Assembly: GCA_028065725.1 (NCBI GenBank)
Contig: JAPTVL010000383.1
Coordinates: 1 to 56,111, forward strand
Direction: 5' to 3'
DNA: 56,111 bases
Source: Betaproteobacteria bacterium
GTDB lineage: Bacteria > Pseudomonadota > Gammaproteobacteria > Burkholderiales > Rhodocyclaceae
Shown here: in pieces, positions 9,112 through 17,579 of the stretch
How the letters are laid out: every line of letters begins with the position of its first letter
Numbering within the stretch: the stretch's first letter is position 1
Position numbers and translations under genes: made by a program
The notes under the pieces: model-generated
The model's database searches: none
Seen by the model: the letters and a program-made list of their open reading frames with translations, nothing else
Told to the model about the DNA's origin: nothing

Positions 9112-9963
9112 ATGACAAGTAAGTCTGAAACAGTGAAGAAAGTGCCGGCTAAACAAGTGGGCGCTTACGCGCTCTTTTCGCTCAAGTTCCTCGCAGGAAT
9201 GCAGGTGCAAATATCGGTGGCTGAGGAAAAGATCATTGGACGTTGGGATGAGATTGTATGGGCGCCAATGATTGACGTTGGCTCAGCACTTTGCAACCTG
9301 ACTCACGACTTGCTCAAAGCGTTAGGATTTCATGGAACGGTTCAAAGGAAGCCACCGTTCGCAAGGCCGGACAAGGAAGTCGTCGAGTTAGGAGATGACA
9401 TAACGCTAGCGGCTGACGCGGAACTGCCGGAGGAGATTTTATTGAAGATATCCGCGGCTGCATTGATGTTCTCGCTTCAAATTCGAGAAAAAGCAGATGT
9501 CAATTCTGAAGCTTTGGACTTCATTGGGAGCCTGTCAGCATCTGACCGTTCGTTGGTGTCCAGGAACATCAATATCTTTCTTTCAAAAAATAGCGGAAAG
9601 ATAATCCCAGAGTCATTTGTATGCATAGTGGGTAAGCACGAAATAATGTTCGCAGGCCGCTTTGCCCGAGCGCCCATTGAGCCGATTAGCCCTGGCCCGG
9701 TGGTTGAAATCAGGGCCAAGGTTGAGGGAGCAGAGCGAAACGGCAAGCGGGCAAAATGCACGCTGCTTCTTGATAACGATCAGCGCCGGAAGGCAAACTT
9801 TCCTGCAGAGGTGGATCTTCTGGTCAAGGTCCGAGACGCGCTCTGGAGCAATGCGGAGTACTCCATTCGGATCGCGGCAAATGGAACAGCTCAGGGAAAT
9901 GAGTCTTGGGACTTGGTTGATTTGATGGAATGCGCCCAGCCTGTTGCACAGCTCTTTGACTAG
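9112..9963 (+). CDS. Hypothetical protein, 283 aa, unrecognised
   Basis: I do not recognise a family. ATG at 9112 is chosen because AGGGAG lies 7 bp upstream, although the frame stays open to 9034. The protein is soluble-looking, with no signal peptide or membrane segment. It begins with a short Lys-rich stretch and then has mixed alpha/beta composition (YALFSLKFLAGMQVQISV, later VVEIRAKVEGAERNGKRAK). It is convergent with the giant recombinase gene. Its TAG stop coincides with a TA followed by GGGCCTGTTCTCA, which resembles the end of the IS5-type element at 54492. The C-terminus may therefore have been set by an old insertion. Base composition is visibly less GC-rich than the core genes to the right. 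Confidence 0.6.
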   Translation: MTSKSETVKKVPAKQVGAYALFSLKFLAGMQVQISVAEEKIIGRWDEIVWAPMIDVGSALCNLTHDLLKALGFHGTVQRKPPFARPDKEVVELGDDITLAADAELPEEILLKISAAALMFSLQIREKADVNSEALDFIGSLSASDRSLVSRNINIFLSKNSGKIIPESFVCIVGKHEIMFAGRFARAPIEPISPGPVVEIRAKVEGAERNGKRAKCTLLLDNDQRRKANFPAEVDLLVKVRDALWSNAEYSIRIAANGTAQGNESWDLVDLMECAQPVAQLFD

Positions 9964-10290
9964 GGCCTGTTCTCACACCAGCATTTCTGCGAGCGTTGCC
10001 TGCGATTCCATCTTGACCACAAGCAAGTTGGGCGAAGCAATAAAGGCGACATTGACGACGGTTGGAAAGTAGCGTCGGTAGAAAAGATTCTGTTTCTGAT
10101 ATCTCAGCGCAAACACGAAAGCGAACGACCCGCCTAGCCAAAGACGTAGCGCCATTGCAGCATTATTGGTGGCGAGACTTGAGCACGGCGACCAGTGAGA
10201 TTGGAGCATCGTACGCACTTGCGCCGCTCCTCGGCCAGACCTGCCGTAGCGCAGTGATACAGGGTTTCAATTCAACGCATTTGAGTCAGA
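9963..10290. other. Possible IS remnant between convergent genes
   Basis: This segment begins GGGCCTGTTCTCA after a TA, close to the IS5-type terminal sequence GGGTCCGTTCTCA at 54492. On the minus strand an 81-codon frame (9973-10218) ends just before this putative terminus, as transposase genes in such elements often do, but I cannot match it to a transposase. No opposite terminus is visible. I regard it as a decayed element or spacer, not as a gene. Confidence 0.3.
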
Positions 10291-13200
10291 TCAACTGGCA
10301 GGAGGTTGCAACGCGATGGAGAATGCATACGCAAACAGCAGGACTATGAATTCATAGCGGTTGCTCGGAGCGGAATCGCTTTCCGCTTCGGCAAGGAGCA
10401 GGCAGCATCGCTTTTCGACGCGGTTCTCGTTGATATCCCAGGTCGAGTCCAGCTGCTTTGCCGATCCCAATGCGCGTGCATTCGTCACTCCCTCGTCATC
10501 TTTCAGGAAGCCGTACTGCCTGGCGTATTTGACGATCTTTCCGTCTTGTTCGCACAGGGGATGCACTCCGATTTCGTAGCGCTCTGCCCCAAGGCCGATG
10601 GTATCGATCAGGCTGCGGACCACCTGGAAGTCGGACTCCGACCACATCACGATTTGTCGGGTCCTGCCTACGAGAGTCTTGGCCTGCTGTGGCACCAAGG
10701 TGATCTTCTCTTGGCTGCGGTCCAGCGCATCCAGCTTTTCAGCCAAGCGCAGCAATTTTTTCCAACCAGGCTCCGTCACCCGTCTCAGAAAAGCCAAATC
10801 TTCGTCCGGATCCTTGCCGCCTTTCCTTGCGGTTGCAGAGATCCACTGCTTGCGTGAAAGCGTCAGAAGTTCGGCGTTTGCAAGCTCTGCTGTTTCGTAG
10901 GGCAAAGCGCAGGCCGACGCAGCATCCGCCACCGCGTGCTTCCTGGCGATGAGGCGCATGAAAAGCAACATGCTGGCAACGGTGGGAACATCGCCCGATG
11001 CCCTCTCCCCGTGGAGCAGAGATACGTCGAGGCTTGCCATCCTTGGCAAGTCGTCGAGCACGAAAACCCCATCGATCTTGCCGAGCGCACCGGTATCCGA
11101 CACGGGCATGAGTTCGTCATGCCATACGTTCATGAAATGAAAGTAGCTTTTTAAGAACGTGCTGTAGCCTGCATGCCCCACGTGCCGCCCCAATGCCCAG
11201 GCTGTGCGACGGGTAACTCCCGTCCGCCCGAGCAATTCTTGATCGATCCCTGCCTTGTTGGCCGGGCTCCCGTCACGCGCCATCGCTCTGGCCAGTCCCG
11301 GATTATTCAAGCCGATCACTTCGTACCCGGCACGGCAAGAGCCCGTGTGCCGTGCGTGGTGCAGAACCGTGCGCGGGTTTCCCGTCACTCGCTTAAGAAT
11401 CCTGATAACGTTACGAATGATGCGAAAGCGGAGTGCCTTGTCTTTCCGCACGTTCCCGAAGATGGCCTGGCGGTGCTCATCGCCCGTATGGGCGGTCTGG
11501 GTGAGATCAAGGTCGCGCAACATCCGGCCTTCTTCATCCGAAAGCGTATAGAGCAAGGGAACCTGGCGCCGCGAGGCTTTTGTCTTGAGCTTTCGCTGAT
11601 GGTTGTCGCGTACCAGCACCACCCGGTCGCCGTCGTCGCGCACCTGGATTTCGTCGTTCAATATTCCCAATGCCTCGTCCTCGCGCAGGGAATAGCGGTA
11701 GCAATAGATCAAGAGCGCCCCCTGCCAAAGTTTCTCCTCGGCAGTCAGATTGGTATCGGCCACGATCAACCTCAAGGAGGCAAGGTATTCCGTCTCGCTG
11801 ATGAAGCCTGGAGAGGCGCGCCGCCCTTTCATCGCCTTCGGCATCTCGGACCAGTCGGGATCACAGACACCATGGTCCTGCGCCCAGCGATGAAAGTCGC
11901 CGAGACGACCGGCCACCATGTCGGTCGCCTCGTCGCCCTGCTGCGCAAGTATGGCGGCGTAGTAGACCGTGACCTCGTCTTCGTCGGCGGCAAGAAGGTC
12001 CAGGCGATAGCCGTGACCGACCATCCGCGGCCCCAACGCGGTCAGGTACCTTATCAGGCTGGATGCCGCGATGAACTTGCCCCGCTTGCCCGGGCGGTAC
12101 AGGATTGCCGCGAGCCACTGGCCGAGGAGCAGAACCGCCGTGCTGACATCCTGGTTGTGGTGGGCGATCACTCTTCCGAGCTTGACCGCGAGCTTTGCAC
12201 GCTGATCGCGGGAGTCCGAGGACGCCGGATCCGCCTTGGCTTCCTCGAGCACTGCCGCCAATTCCCGGACGAACGCCGCGGCCTTTTCCTGATTCTTTTC
12301 AGGATCTGTATCGCCGGACCTTCCGAGGGGGGCGCCACCCCGAGGGGGTTCCCACGCGGGGTCGTCGTGATTGTCTTCGAGTTCATCCGAAAATTTGAGA
12401 ATTTCGCCAAGTTCGTAGCGCGACCAGTCGCGCCAGCCGAGCGCGTACGACTCGACCCGTCCCGCGAGGTAGCCCGCCATGATGCCGGGCAGAAGCATGA
12501 CATTGACTTGGTCCGTGGTCTCGGCGACGACACGCGCCAGTTCGGAGAGGCTTGGGAATGCGGTCGGGAGTCGTCCGGCCTCGACAAGACAGTTAGCCAC
12601 AGGCTGCAAAATCACAGGAATGGCATCGTCCCACTGCTCGAATTCCTTGGCAGTTTTCAGTCGCCTGGCGATCATCCGGCAAAGCCGGTGATCCACCCGG
12701 AAGCGCCGGACGCAGGCATCGGGATCATCCGGGGCCGGTTTGTCACCATGCTCGAGGTAGGTCTTGCCGGACAGACTCACCAGGCGGACGTTGCGACCAT
12801 GGGCGAGATCCTTGAGCACGTCCATGTCCGTCACGCCTCTTGTGATGCACAGGAACACAGCCGCACAGGCGGCCCGTTCGAAGCTGTTGAGGCGGGAGAC
12901 ATGCTCCGCGTTGCCGACTTGATCCGCGGCCAGGCGCAATTTTTCTCGGAGCGCCTGTGCGCCGCAGGCCGTCGGCTTGAACACGCTGGGTCGCGGCCGC
13001 AGCGAGACAAGGCGCTTCCCGACCCGCACACGCTTGCCCTGCGTGCGCAAGATATCGTCGAGCATGCTTTCGAAAACTCCAAAGCGCAGCCTGGCCGTTG
13101 TTCGCGGCATGCCCTTGTCGTTGAGGATGATCACCTTGATGAGTTCGTTCATCTCCTCCTGTGACAGGTCCGTCAACGCGCGCCCCGCGAGAAATTCATT

Positions 13201-15780
13201 GATGTCGGAGCGGGCCTGGTCCTGGTGCGCGCGATGGCTCTCTTCGCGCTGCTGGGCGCGACGGGCCATGCCGAAGAGTCTGGTGGGGTGCGCGGCCTTC
13301 GCAGCTGACGGGTTCCTGGGCTGGCGTGGCGTCACTGCCGAAATCCAGGTCGCGGGCAGCCGCGGCTTCAGCATGGCAAAGGCCTTTTCGAGCAGGGGCG
13401 TCACTGCCTTGGTATCGACGGACCATGTCCTGAAGGAGTCATCGCCGTGGGCCACGCTGCCTGCCTCGGCATGGCCGAGGTAGCCGTCGATAACTTCGGC
13501 ATCAACACCCAGCCAGCGCAGGCGGATCGCCAGCCGATGCCGGAAAAGCCGCAGCGGCAGTGGCCAGTCGAAGAGTTCCATGAGGTCGATCGCCGACTCG
13601 GAGACGCTGATCCAGCTCAGCTCCTGGTCACCGGCAAGGAAGAAGAAGTACGGCATGCCGGCATTGGCATTGCCGGACGCCAATAGCCGTATCGATTCCG
13701 CCAGCGCGGGATCACTGGATTCAAGATTGAGCGCGAGTTGCCTCAAGTGGCGCGGATACTCGTCGCGCATGAACTGCAGCAGCACCAATACCAGATGAAC
13801 GAGTCGTCCGTCGCGCCCCTCGCCGCTGCTTTTGTCGTCGATGTAGACAAAGGCTGCCAGCAGATCAAAGAGAGTGGGACACTCGAACGGATCATTGACA
13901 GGGCGTGCGCCGGTGGCGGCGAGCAGAAGGACAACAACGTAAGCCGTAAAAGCGTTGTGATACTCAATGGGATTTCCGGCGTCTCGGAGCTGCTCGACCC
14001 GGCGGGCGGCCGTATCGAGGGCATGGATGAGGAGCGCCTCAATGGGGTCAAGGCGACTGCCCGCGCCGATGGGTGAATCGGGGGCCGGCACACCCGGTGC
14101 AACCCGACGGTTGTTCAGCGCGGCATCGACGACCGGAAGCGTCCATGAGGCATACGCACAATTGCCGGGGATGCCGGTGTTCGCATAGCTGCCGAGAACT
14201 CGCGAGAAGACCGCATCGTCGTAGTCTTGCTGCAGTTGCTGCGGCAACACCTGCCCGAGCATGCCCTGGGTCAATCGGCTCAGCTCACGGGGGCGCGCAT
14301 CGCGCCAGCACGCTAGGGGATCATCCGGCCACCGCCATAAGTGACCGATCGCTTCCGCTGTCGGATATTGCTCGAGTAGGGACGTCAGGACAGAGGTACT
14401 GTCATCGTCGAGGTTGATCCGGATTGATTCGGCAACGGGGCGTACCCAGCTGCTTTGGAGTTCGTTTTCCGGCAGCCAACCGGGATCCCGCCGGGGAGGC
14501 AGACGGTGAAGGTATTTGCAGGAGGGGTGCAGCCCCCATTCGTGTCCCGGTGTGGCGGTGATCTGGAAATCCAGAACACGACGGAGCGAGCGCCCCGTTG
14601 TTTTCGCGATCCGTGTCAGGGCGCCCAACGCCTTCGGCTGTTTCGACTCATTTTCCAACAGCGTGCTGATCCAGCTCTCCAGATATTTCAATTCGTGCGG
14701 GTTTGGCTTGCCCCATGACCACCTCAAATACTGGTAGTCCTCGACGCCGAGCATGAGCACTGACCGGGCGGCAAGCGCTTGATGGGCGTATGACTCTTCC
14801 GGCAAAACGGAGACGAGCAGATCGGTGAGCTCATCGTCGTCCGGGGAAACGAACACGTCCGTTGCAGGCTCATCGTCCTCGATATGAAACCAGAGTGCCG
14901 TCAGCGTTGCCGACGCTGGCTCATTCTTGCCGGGAACCAGGGATGACAGGAGTCGCGAGTGCGACTTGCCGGAAGGACTGGAAATTACGTCATCGTGTCC
15001 TTTCGCGACTTCGATAATGGCATTGAAGAGCGCACGACGCGCGACAAGCTTTTCGCCTTCGAGCTGCGGTAGGTAGTATTCGGACTTATCGGCGAGTTGG
15101 CGGTTCAGACTGAAGAATTCGGATGGCTCGCTCTTCAGCAGGGCAAGATCTTGCCGACGGAGATGATCGGTTTCGCAGGCAAGTCGCAGCCCCGTTGCAA
15201 CAAGCTTTAAATTGGCATCCTGAACGTTGGCGTTTTTTTCCGCGCGTCGCAGCGCGTGAACAAGGATCCAGATTCGAAGAACCTGTAGCCAGTCCTGTTC
15301 ACTCTGATCCTGGTCAATTCCCCCGACCCACTCAACGATCAAGGCGACAAGATAGTAATAATCTAGATCACGCTTGAGATGCGCACGGGCGGATATTGCC
15401 TTCGTCAGCGGCGGATACTTGATAAAAATTATCGGCTTTAGTCGCGCTGCAAGAGCAAGGCGGTATAGAGACTTTGCTGTAGTGTCGCTATCTGACCAGG
15501 CGGACAGGTACTCGAAGCTGGTCGGGTTGCAAATTTCTTCGAGGACAGCGCCGAAGATGGCAGAGTTGTCGTAGTTGAGGCAGGTGTCGAGTAGCGCGAG
15601 AAACTCTCTCAGCACCCCGCACTCGACTGCCCAGTCATAACCCGATCGCCAGCTCTCGTGGAGACCGAAGGTCTCGAAGTCAGGGTAAGGTGCTCCCTCG
15701 CCACCCATGCCAAAGCGCAGTTTGGCACCCTCAGGATCGGGTTCAGTTGGTATTGGTCGGATAGCGTTTTGAGGAGGCAT
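10291..15780 (-). CDS. Giant protein with two tyrosine-recombinase-like domains
   Basis: The frame encodes 1829 aa, several times the size of a normal integrase. The C-terminal catalytic domain is complete: Arg1366 (YSLREDEALG), Lys1399 or Lys1401 (KLKTKASRRQVPL), His1474 and Arg1477 (HHARHTGSCRA), His1536 (VGHAGYSTF), and Tyr1546 (LKSYFHF). A core-binding-like helical segment precedes it, and about 280 residues follow. A second, earlier set lies at Arg626 (LLLAATGARPVND), Lys650 (YIDDKSSGEG), Arg747 (LFRHRLAIRL) and His770 (YLGHAEAGS), without a tyrosine at the expected place, so it is probably inactive. The first 550 residues are helical and unrecognised. ATG at 15780 has no clear ribosome-binding site. 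The likely role is DNA strand exchange for a mobile or rearranging element, with the first domain structural or DNA-binding. The function is inference. Confidence 0.8.
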   Translation of the reverse strand: MPPQNAIRPIPTEPDPEGAKLRFGMGGEGAPYPDFETFGLHESWRSGYDWAVECGVLREFLALLDTCLNYDNSAIFGAVLEEICNPTSFEYLSAWSDSDTTAKSLYRLALAARLKPIIFIKYPPLTKAISARAHLKRDLDYYYLVALIVEWVGGIDQDQSEQDWLQVLRIWILVHALRRAEKNANVQDANLKLVATGLRLACETDHLRRQDLALLKSEPSEFFSLNRQLADKSEYYLPQLEGEKLVARRALFNAIIEVAKGHDDVISSPSGKSHSRLLSSLVPGKNEPASATLTALWFHIEDDEPATDVFVSPDDDELTDLLVSVLPEESYAHQALAARSVLMLGVEDYQYLRWSWGKPNPHELKYLESWISTLLENESKQPKALGALTRIAKTTGRSLRRVLDFQITATPGHEWGLHPSCKYLHRLPPRRDPGWLPENELQSSWVRPVAESIRINLDDDSTSVLTSLLEQYPTAEAIGHLWRWPDDPLACWRDARPRELSRLTQGMLGQVLPQQLQQDYDDAVFSRVLGSYANTGIPGNCAYASWTLPVVDAALNNRRVAPGVPAPDSPIGAGSRLDPIEALLIHALDTAARRVEQLRDAGNPIEYHNAFTAYVVVLLLAATGARPVNDPFECPTLFDLLAAFVYIDDKSSGEGRDGRLVHLVLVLLQFMRDEYPRHLRQLALNLESSDPALAESIRLLASGNANAGMPYFFFLAGDQELSWISVSESAIDLMELFDWPLPLRLFRHRLAIRLRWLGVDAEVIDGYLGHAEAGSVAHGDDSFRTWSVDTKAVTPLLEKAFAMLKPRLPATWISAVTPRQPRNPSAAKAAHPTRLFGMARRAQQREESHRAHQDQARSDINEFLAGRALTDLSQEEMNELIKVIILNDKGMPRTTARLRFGVFESMLDDILRTQGKRVRVGKRLVSLRPRPSVFKPTACGAQALREKLRLAADQVGNAEHVSRLNSFERAACAAVFLCITRGVTDMDVLKDLAHGRNVRLVSLSGKTYLEHGDKPAPDDPDACVRRFRVDHRLCRMIARRLKTAKEFEQWDDAIPVILQPVANCLVEAGRLPTAFPSLSELARVVAETTDQVNVMLLPGIMAGYLAGRVESYALGWRDWSRYELGEILKFSDELEDNHDDPAWEPPRGGAPLGRSGDTDPEKNQEKAAAFVRELAAVLEEAKADPASSDSRDQRAKLAVKLGRVIAHHNQDVSTAVLLLGQWLAAILYRPGKRGKFIAASSLIRYLTALGPRMVGHGYRLDLLAADEDEVTVYYAAILAQQGDEATDMVAGRLGDFHRWAQDHGVCDPDWSEMPKAMKGRRASPGFISETEYLASLRLIVADTNLTAEEKLWQGALLIYCYRYSLREDEALGILNDEIQVRDDGDRVVLVRDNHQRKLKTKASRRQVPLLYTLSDEEGRMLRDLDLTQTAHTGDEHRQAIFGNVRKDKALRFRIIRNVIRILKRVTGNPRTVLHHARHTGSCRAGYEVIGLNNPGLARAMARDGSPANKAGIDQELLGRTGVTRRTAWALGRHVGHAGYSTFLKSYFHFMNVWHDELMPVSDTGALGKIDGVFVLDDLPRMASLDVSLLHGERASGDVPTVASMLLFMRLIARKHAVADAASACALPYETAELANAELLTLSRKQWISATARKGGKDPDEDLAFLRRVTEPGWKKLLRLAEKLDALDRSQEKITLVPQQAKTLVGRTRQIVMWSESDFQVVRSLIDTIGLGAERYEIGVHPLCEQDGKIVKYARQYGFLKDDEGVTNARALGSAKQLDSTWDINENRVEKRCCLLLAEAESDSAPSNRYEFIVLLFAYAFSIALQPPAS

Positions 15781-16020
15781 GGCGAACGCAACTCATTGAA
15801 TTCGCCATATTACGCCTATTGGGGAAGATTTTGGTCGTCCAATACTACCAAAAAGGCACCGGGCTCATAACCGTCTTTTGGCGGCCCCGTAGCTACAGCG
15901 TAGCCGCCACTTCGAGCACTGAGTCCAACCGCGAAGCAGCCATAGCGCAATCTGGTGATTTTTCAGGCGCCGGCTATACTTCTATTGGAGAATCGCCCAC
16001 TGTCATTTCAGGAGGCTATC
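15781..16020. promoter_or_regulatory. Divergent intergenic region with OmpA-like gene promoter
   Basis: The region separates the giant recombinase gene and the OmpA-like gene, which are transcribed apart. A TATACT at 15975-15980 is a plausible -10 for the rightward gene, with a poor -35. An AGGAGG at 16010-16015 is its ribosome-binding site. A small inverted repeat (GTAGCTAC, then GCGTAGCC) near 15889-15906 has no assigned role. It also marks the border between accessory and core DNA. Confidence 0.45.
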
Positions 16021-16584
16021 GTGAAAACCATGAAGATTCTGGCTTTGTCGGCCATGTTGGGTGCGTTGTTTGCCGGCGGACAGGGTTTCGCGGCCGAGTC
16101 CGAGCGCACGACGGTGTCGATCAATGACCGCGTACCGACACCGGAGCAGGTGGCGGAGGCGCTGTTTCCCAAACAGATACAGGATTTGAAGGCTGAATGC
16201 GCGCAGGCGGAAAAGGCCGGCATGCGTTGCCAGAGCAGGATTCCGAAGTCGTCGGTCGATTCCGTGCTGGTGACCTTTCCGCGCGGGTCGTCAGCGTTGA
16301 CCGCTGAGGCCAAGGAGTTTCTGAACGCAATCGGCAAGGCACTGCAGAGCCGTGAGTCGATGTGGACTTCGATGCGCATCGAAGGGCACACGGACAGTAC
16401 CGGCAGCCACGGCCTGAACGAGCGTCTGTCCAAGGAGCGCGCGGATGTGGTGAAAGATTATCTGGTGCAGAACTTCGCGCTGAAGAATATCGAAACCGTC
16501 GGTCTGGCCAGCGACCAGTTGAAGGATCCGGCCGATCCGGGCAGTGCGGTAAACCGCAGGATAGAGTTTGTTCCCGAGTGGTAA
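16021..16584 (+). CDS. OmpA-family outer-membrane/peptidoglycan-associated protein
   Basis: The GTG at 16021 is the best start because AGGAGG ends 5 bp before it. An ATG at 16030 is too far away. The 187-aa product has a signal peptide (KILALSAMLGALFAGG, cleavage likely after GFA). The C-terminal OmpA-like peptidoglycan-binding domain covers about 75-185, with IEGHTDSTGSHGLNERLSKER and NRRIEFVPEW. The N-terminal mature part is short and has two Cys residues (near residues 60 and 67), possibly a disulfide. It should act in the periplasm, tethering the envelope to peptidoglycan. It is the first core-type gene after the accessory block and stands alone, convergent with the radical SAM gene. Confidence 0.85.
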   Translation: MKTMKILALSAMLGALFAGGQGFAAESERTTVSINDRVPTPEQVAEALFPKQIQDLKAECAQAEKAGMRCQSRIPKSSVDSVLVTFPRGSSALTAEAKEFLNAIGKALQSRESMWTSMRIEGHTDSTGSHGLNERLSKERADVVKDYLVQNFALKNIETVGLASDQLKDPADPGSAVNRRIEFVPEW

Positions 16585-16612
16585 GGCATGCGCGGCAGAT
16601 TGCCGCGCGGGT

Positions 16613-17512
16613 CTAGAGTCCGCGTAAGGCCGCGGGTCGCAGTCTGGCGTGGCGCGGGTCTGTGATGGCAGCGCGGATTTCGTCGAGCAGTCGTGGTTTT
16701 TCCGCAGGGAGGGTGCCTTTCAGCACCAGGCGATTGGAAACATGGTCGCTGCGGAACACCGTGCGTTTCAGTTCGAGTGCCGAAATCAGGGCTTCCATCT
16801 CGACGAACAGTTCGCGCTGGTCGCAGGCCTGCCATTCCGGGAAGGCGGCGCGGAAGCGCTCTTCGCCTTGCGGGAAGCTGACCACCAGGGTCGCGAGATA
16901 TTCTGGCTGTGTCGCGTTGGCAAGTCGTGCCGAATTTTCCGCATGCTGGCGCGACAGCCCGTTGCCGCCCAGCCCGTTGAGAATCATCACCGAGCGCCGG
17001 ATTCCGGCCTGCTGCAGTTTGCCCAGCGCTTCGCAGGTGCTGGCAAAGGTTTCGCCCTTATGTACCTTGGCCAGCACTTCGTCATCGCCCGATTCGACGC
17101 CGACGTAGGCCATGGTGAGTCCTGCGGCGGCCAGTTCGCTGAGTTCCGCAACCGATTTCCTGCGCAGGTTGCGCGGCAGGCAGTAGCTCGAAATGCGTCG
17201 CACCGCCGGTAGATGCTCACGGATCGCGGCGAGGATTTCCAGCAGGCGGCGGGTCGGAAGCACAAGGGCATCGCCGTCGGCGAGGAATACGCGGCGGATG
17301 TCCTTGCCGAAGCGCTCGCCGCAGCGACGCAGGGTTTCCAGGGTTTCCGCGGCGTCGCGGGCGCGGAATTTTTTCTGCGGCGCGGTGTACATCTCGCAGA
17401 AGGCGCACTGGTTCCACGAACAGCCATCGGTCACGGGCAGGATCAGGGATTCCGCCTCGCTTGGTGGGCGGAAAACCGGGTCGACATAGCGGATAGGGAA
17501 GCCGGCATTCAT
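16613..17512 (-). CDS. Radical SAM protein
   Basis: This 299-aa protein starts at ATG 17512. It carries the iron-sulfur motif GCSWNQCAFCEMY (Cx4Cx2C spacing), an SAM-binding segment VFLADGDALVLP, and the strand-helix repeat YVGVESGDDEVLAKVHKGET typical of the radical SAM barrel. The end of the barrel has SVMILNGLGGNGLSRQHAENSA. Similar proteins are common in Proteobacteria and often annotated only as radical SAM proteins, so the substrate is unknown. The gene is divergent from the exonuclease/GIY-YIG gene at 17580, with 67 bp between them. The frame is open well upstream of the chosen start, but the conserved part begins at MNAGFPIRYVDPVFRPP. Confidence 0.85.
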   Translation of the reverse strand: MNAGFPIRYVDPVFRPPSEAESLILPVTDGCSWNQCAFCEMYTAPQKKFRARDAAETLETLRRCGERFGKDIRRVFLADGDALVLPTRRLLEILAAIREHLPAVRRISSYCLPRNLRRKSVAELSELAAAGLTMAYVGVESGDDEVLAKVHKGETFASTCEALGKLQQAGIRRSVMILNGLGGNGLSRQHAENSARLANATQPEYLATLVVSFPQGEERFRAAFPEWQACDQRELFVEMEALISALELKRTVFRSDHVSNRLVLKGTLPAEKPRLLDEIRAAITDPRHARLRPAALRGL

Positions 17513-17579
17513 GTCGGCGATTATGGCAGTCCGGCGGGCGGTATGATGCTGCGCCTTGCCGCACCACGTTCCGTATCCC

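Noticed and set aside
9973..10218. An 81-codon minus-strand gene
   Set aside because: No ribosome-binding site and no recognised domain. It may be a transposase remnant, so it is recorded only as a possible IS scar.
11173..13164. A 663-codon plus-strand frame within the giant recombinase gene
   Set aside because: It is antisense to the region holding the recombinase motifs and has no family features. The motifs on the minus strand decide the coding strand.
1..15780. A defence island or prophage around the CRISPR locus
   Set aside because: Apart from CRISPR-Cas, the transposase and the giant recombinase I see no restriction, toxin, structural phage or plasmid genes.
15955..16020. Longer N-terminus of the OmpA-like protein
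   Set aside because: It would place 22 residues before the signal peptide. AGGAGG points to GTG 16021.
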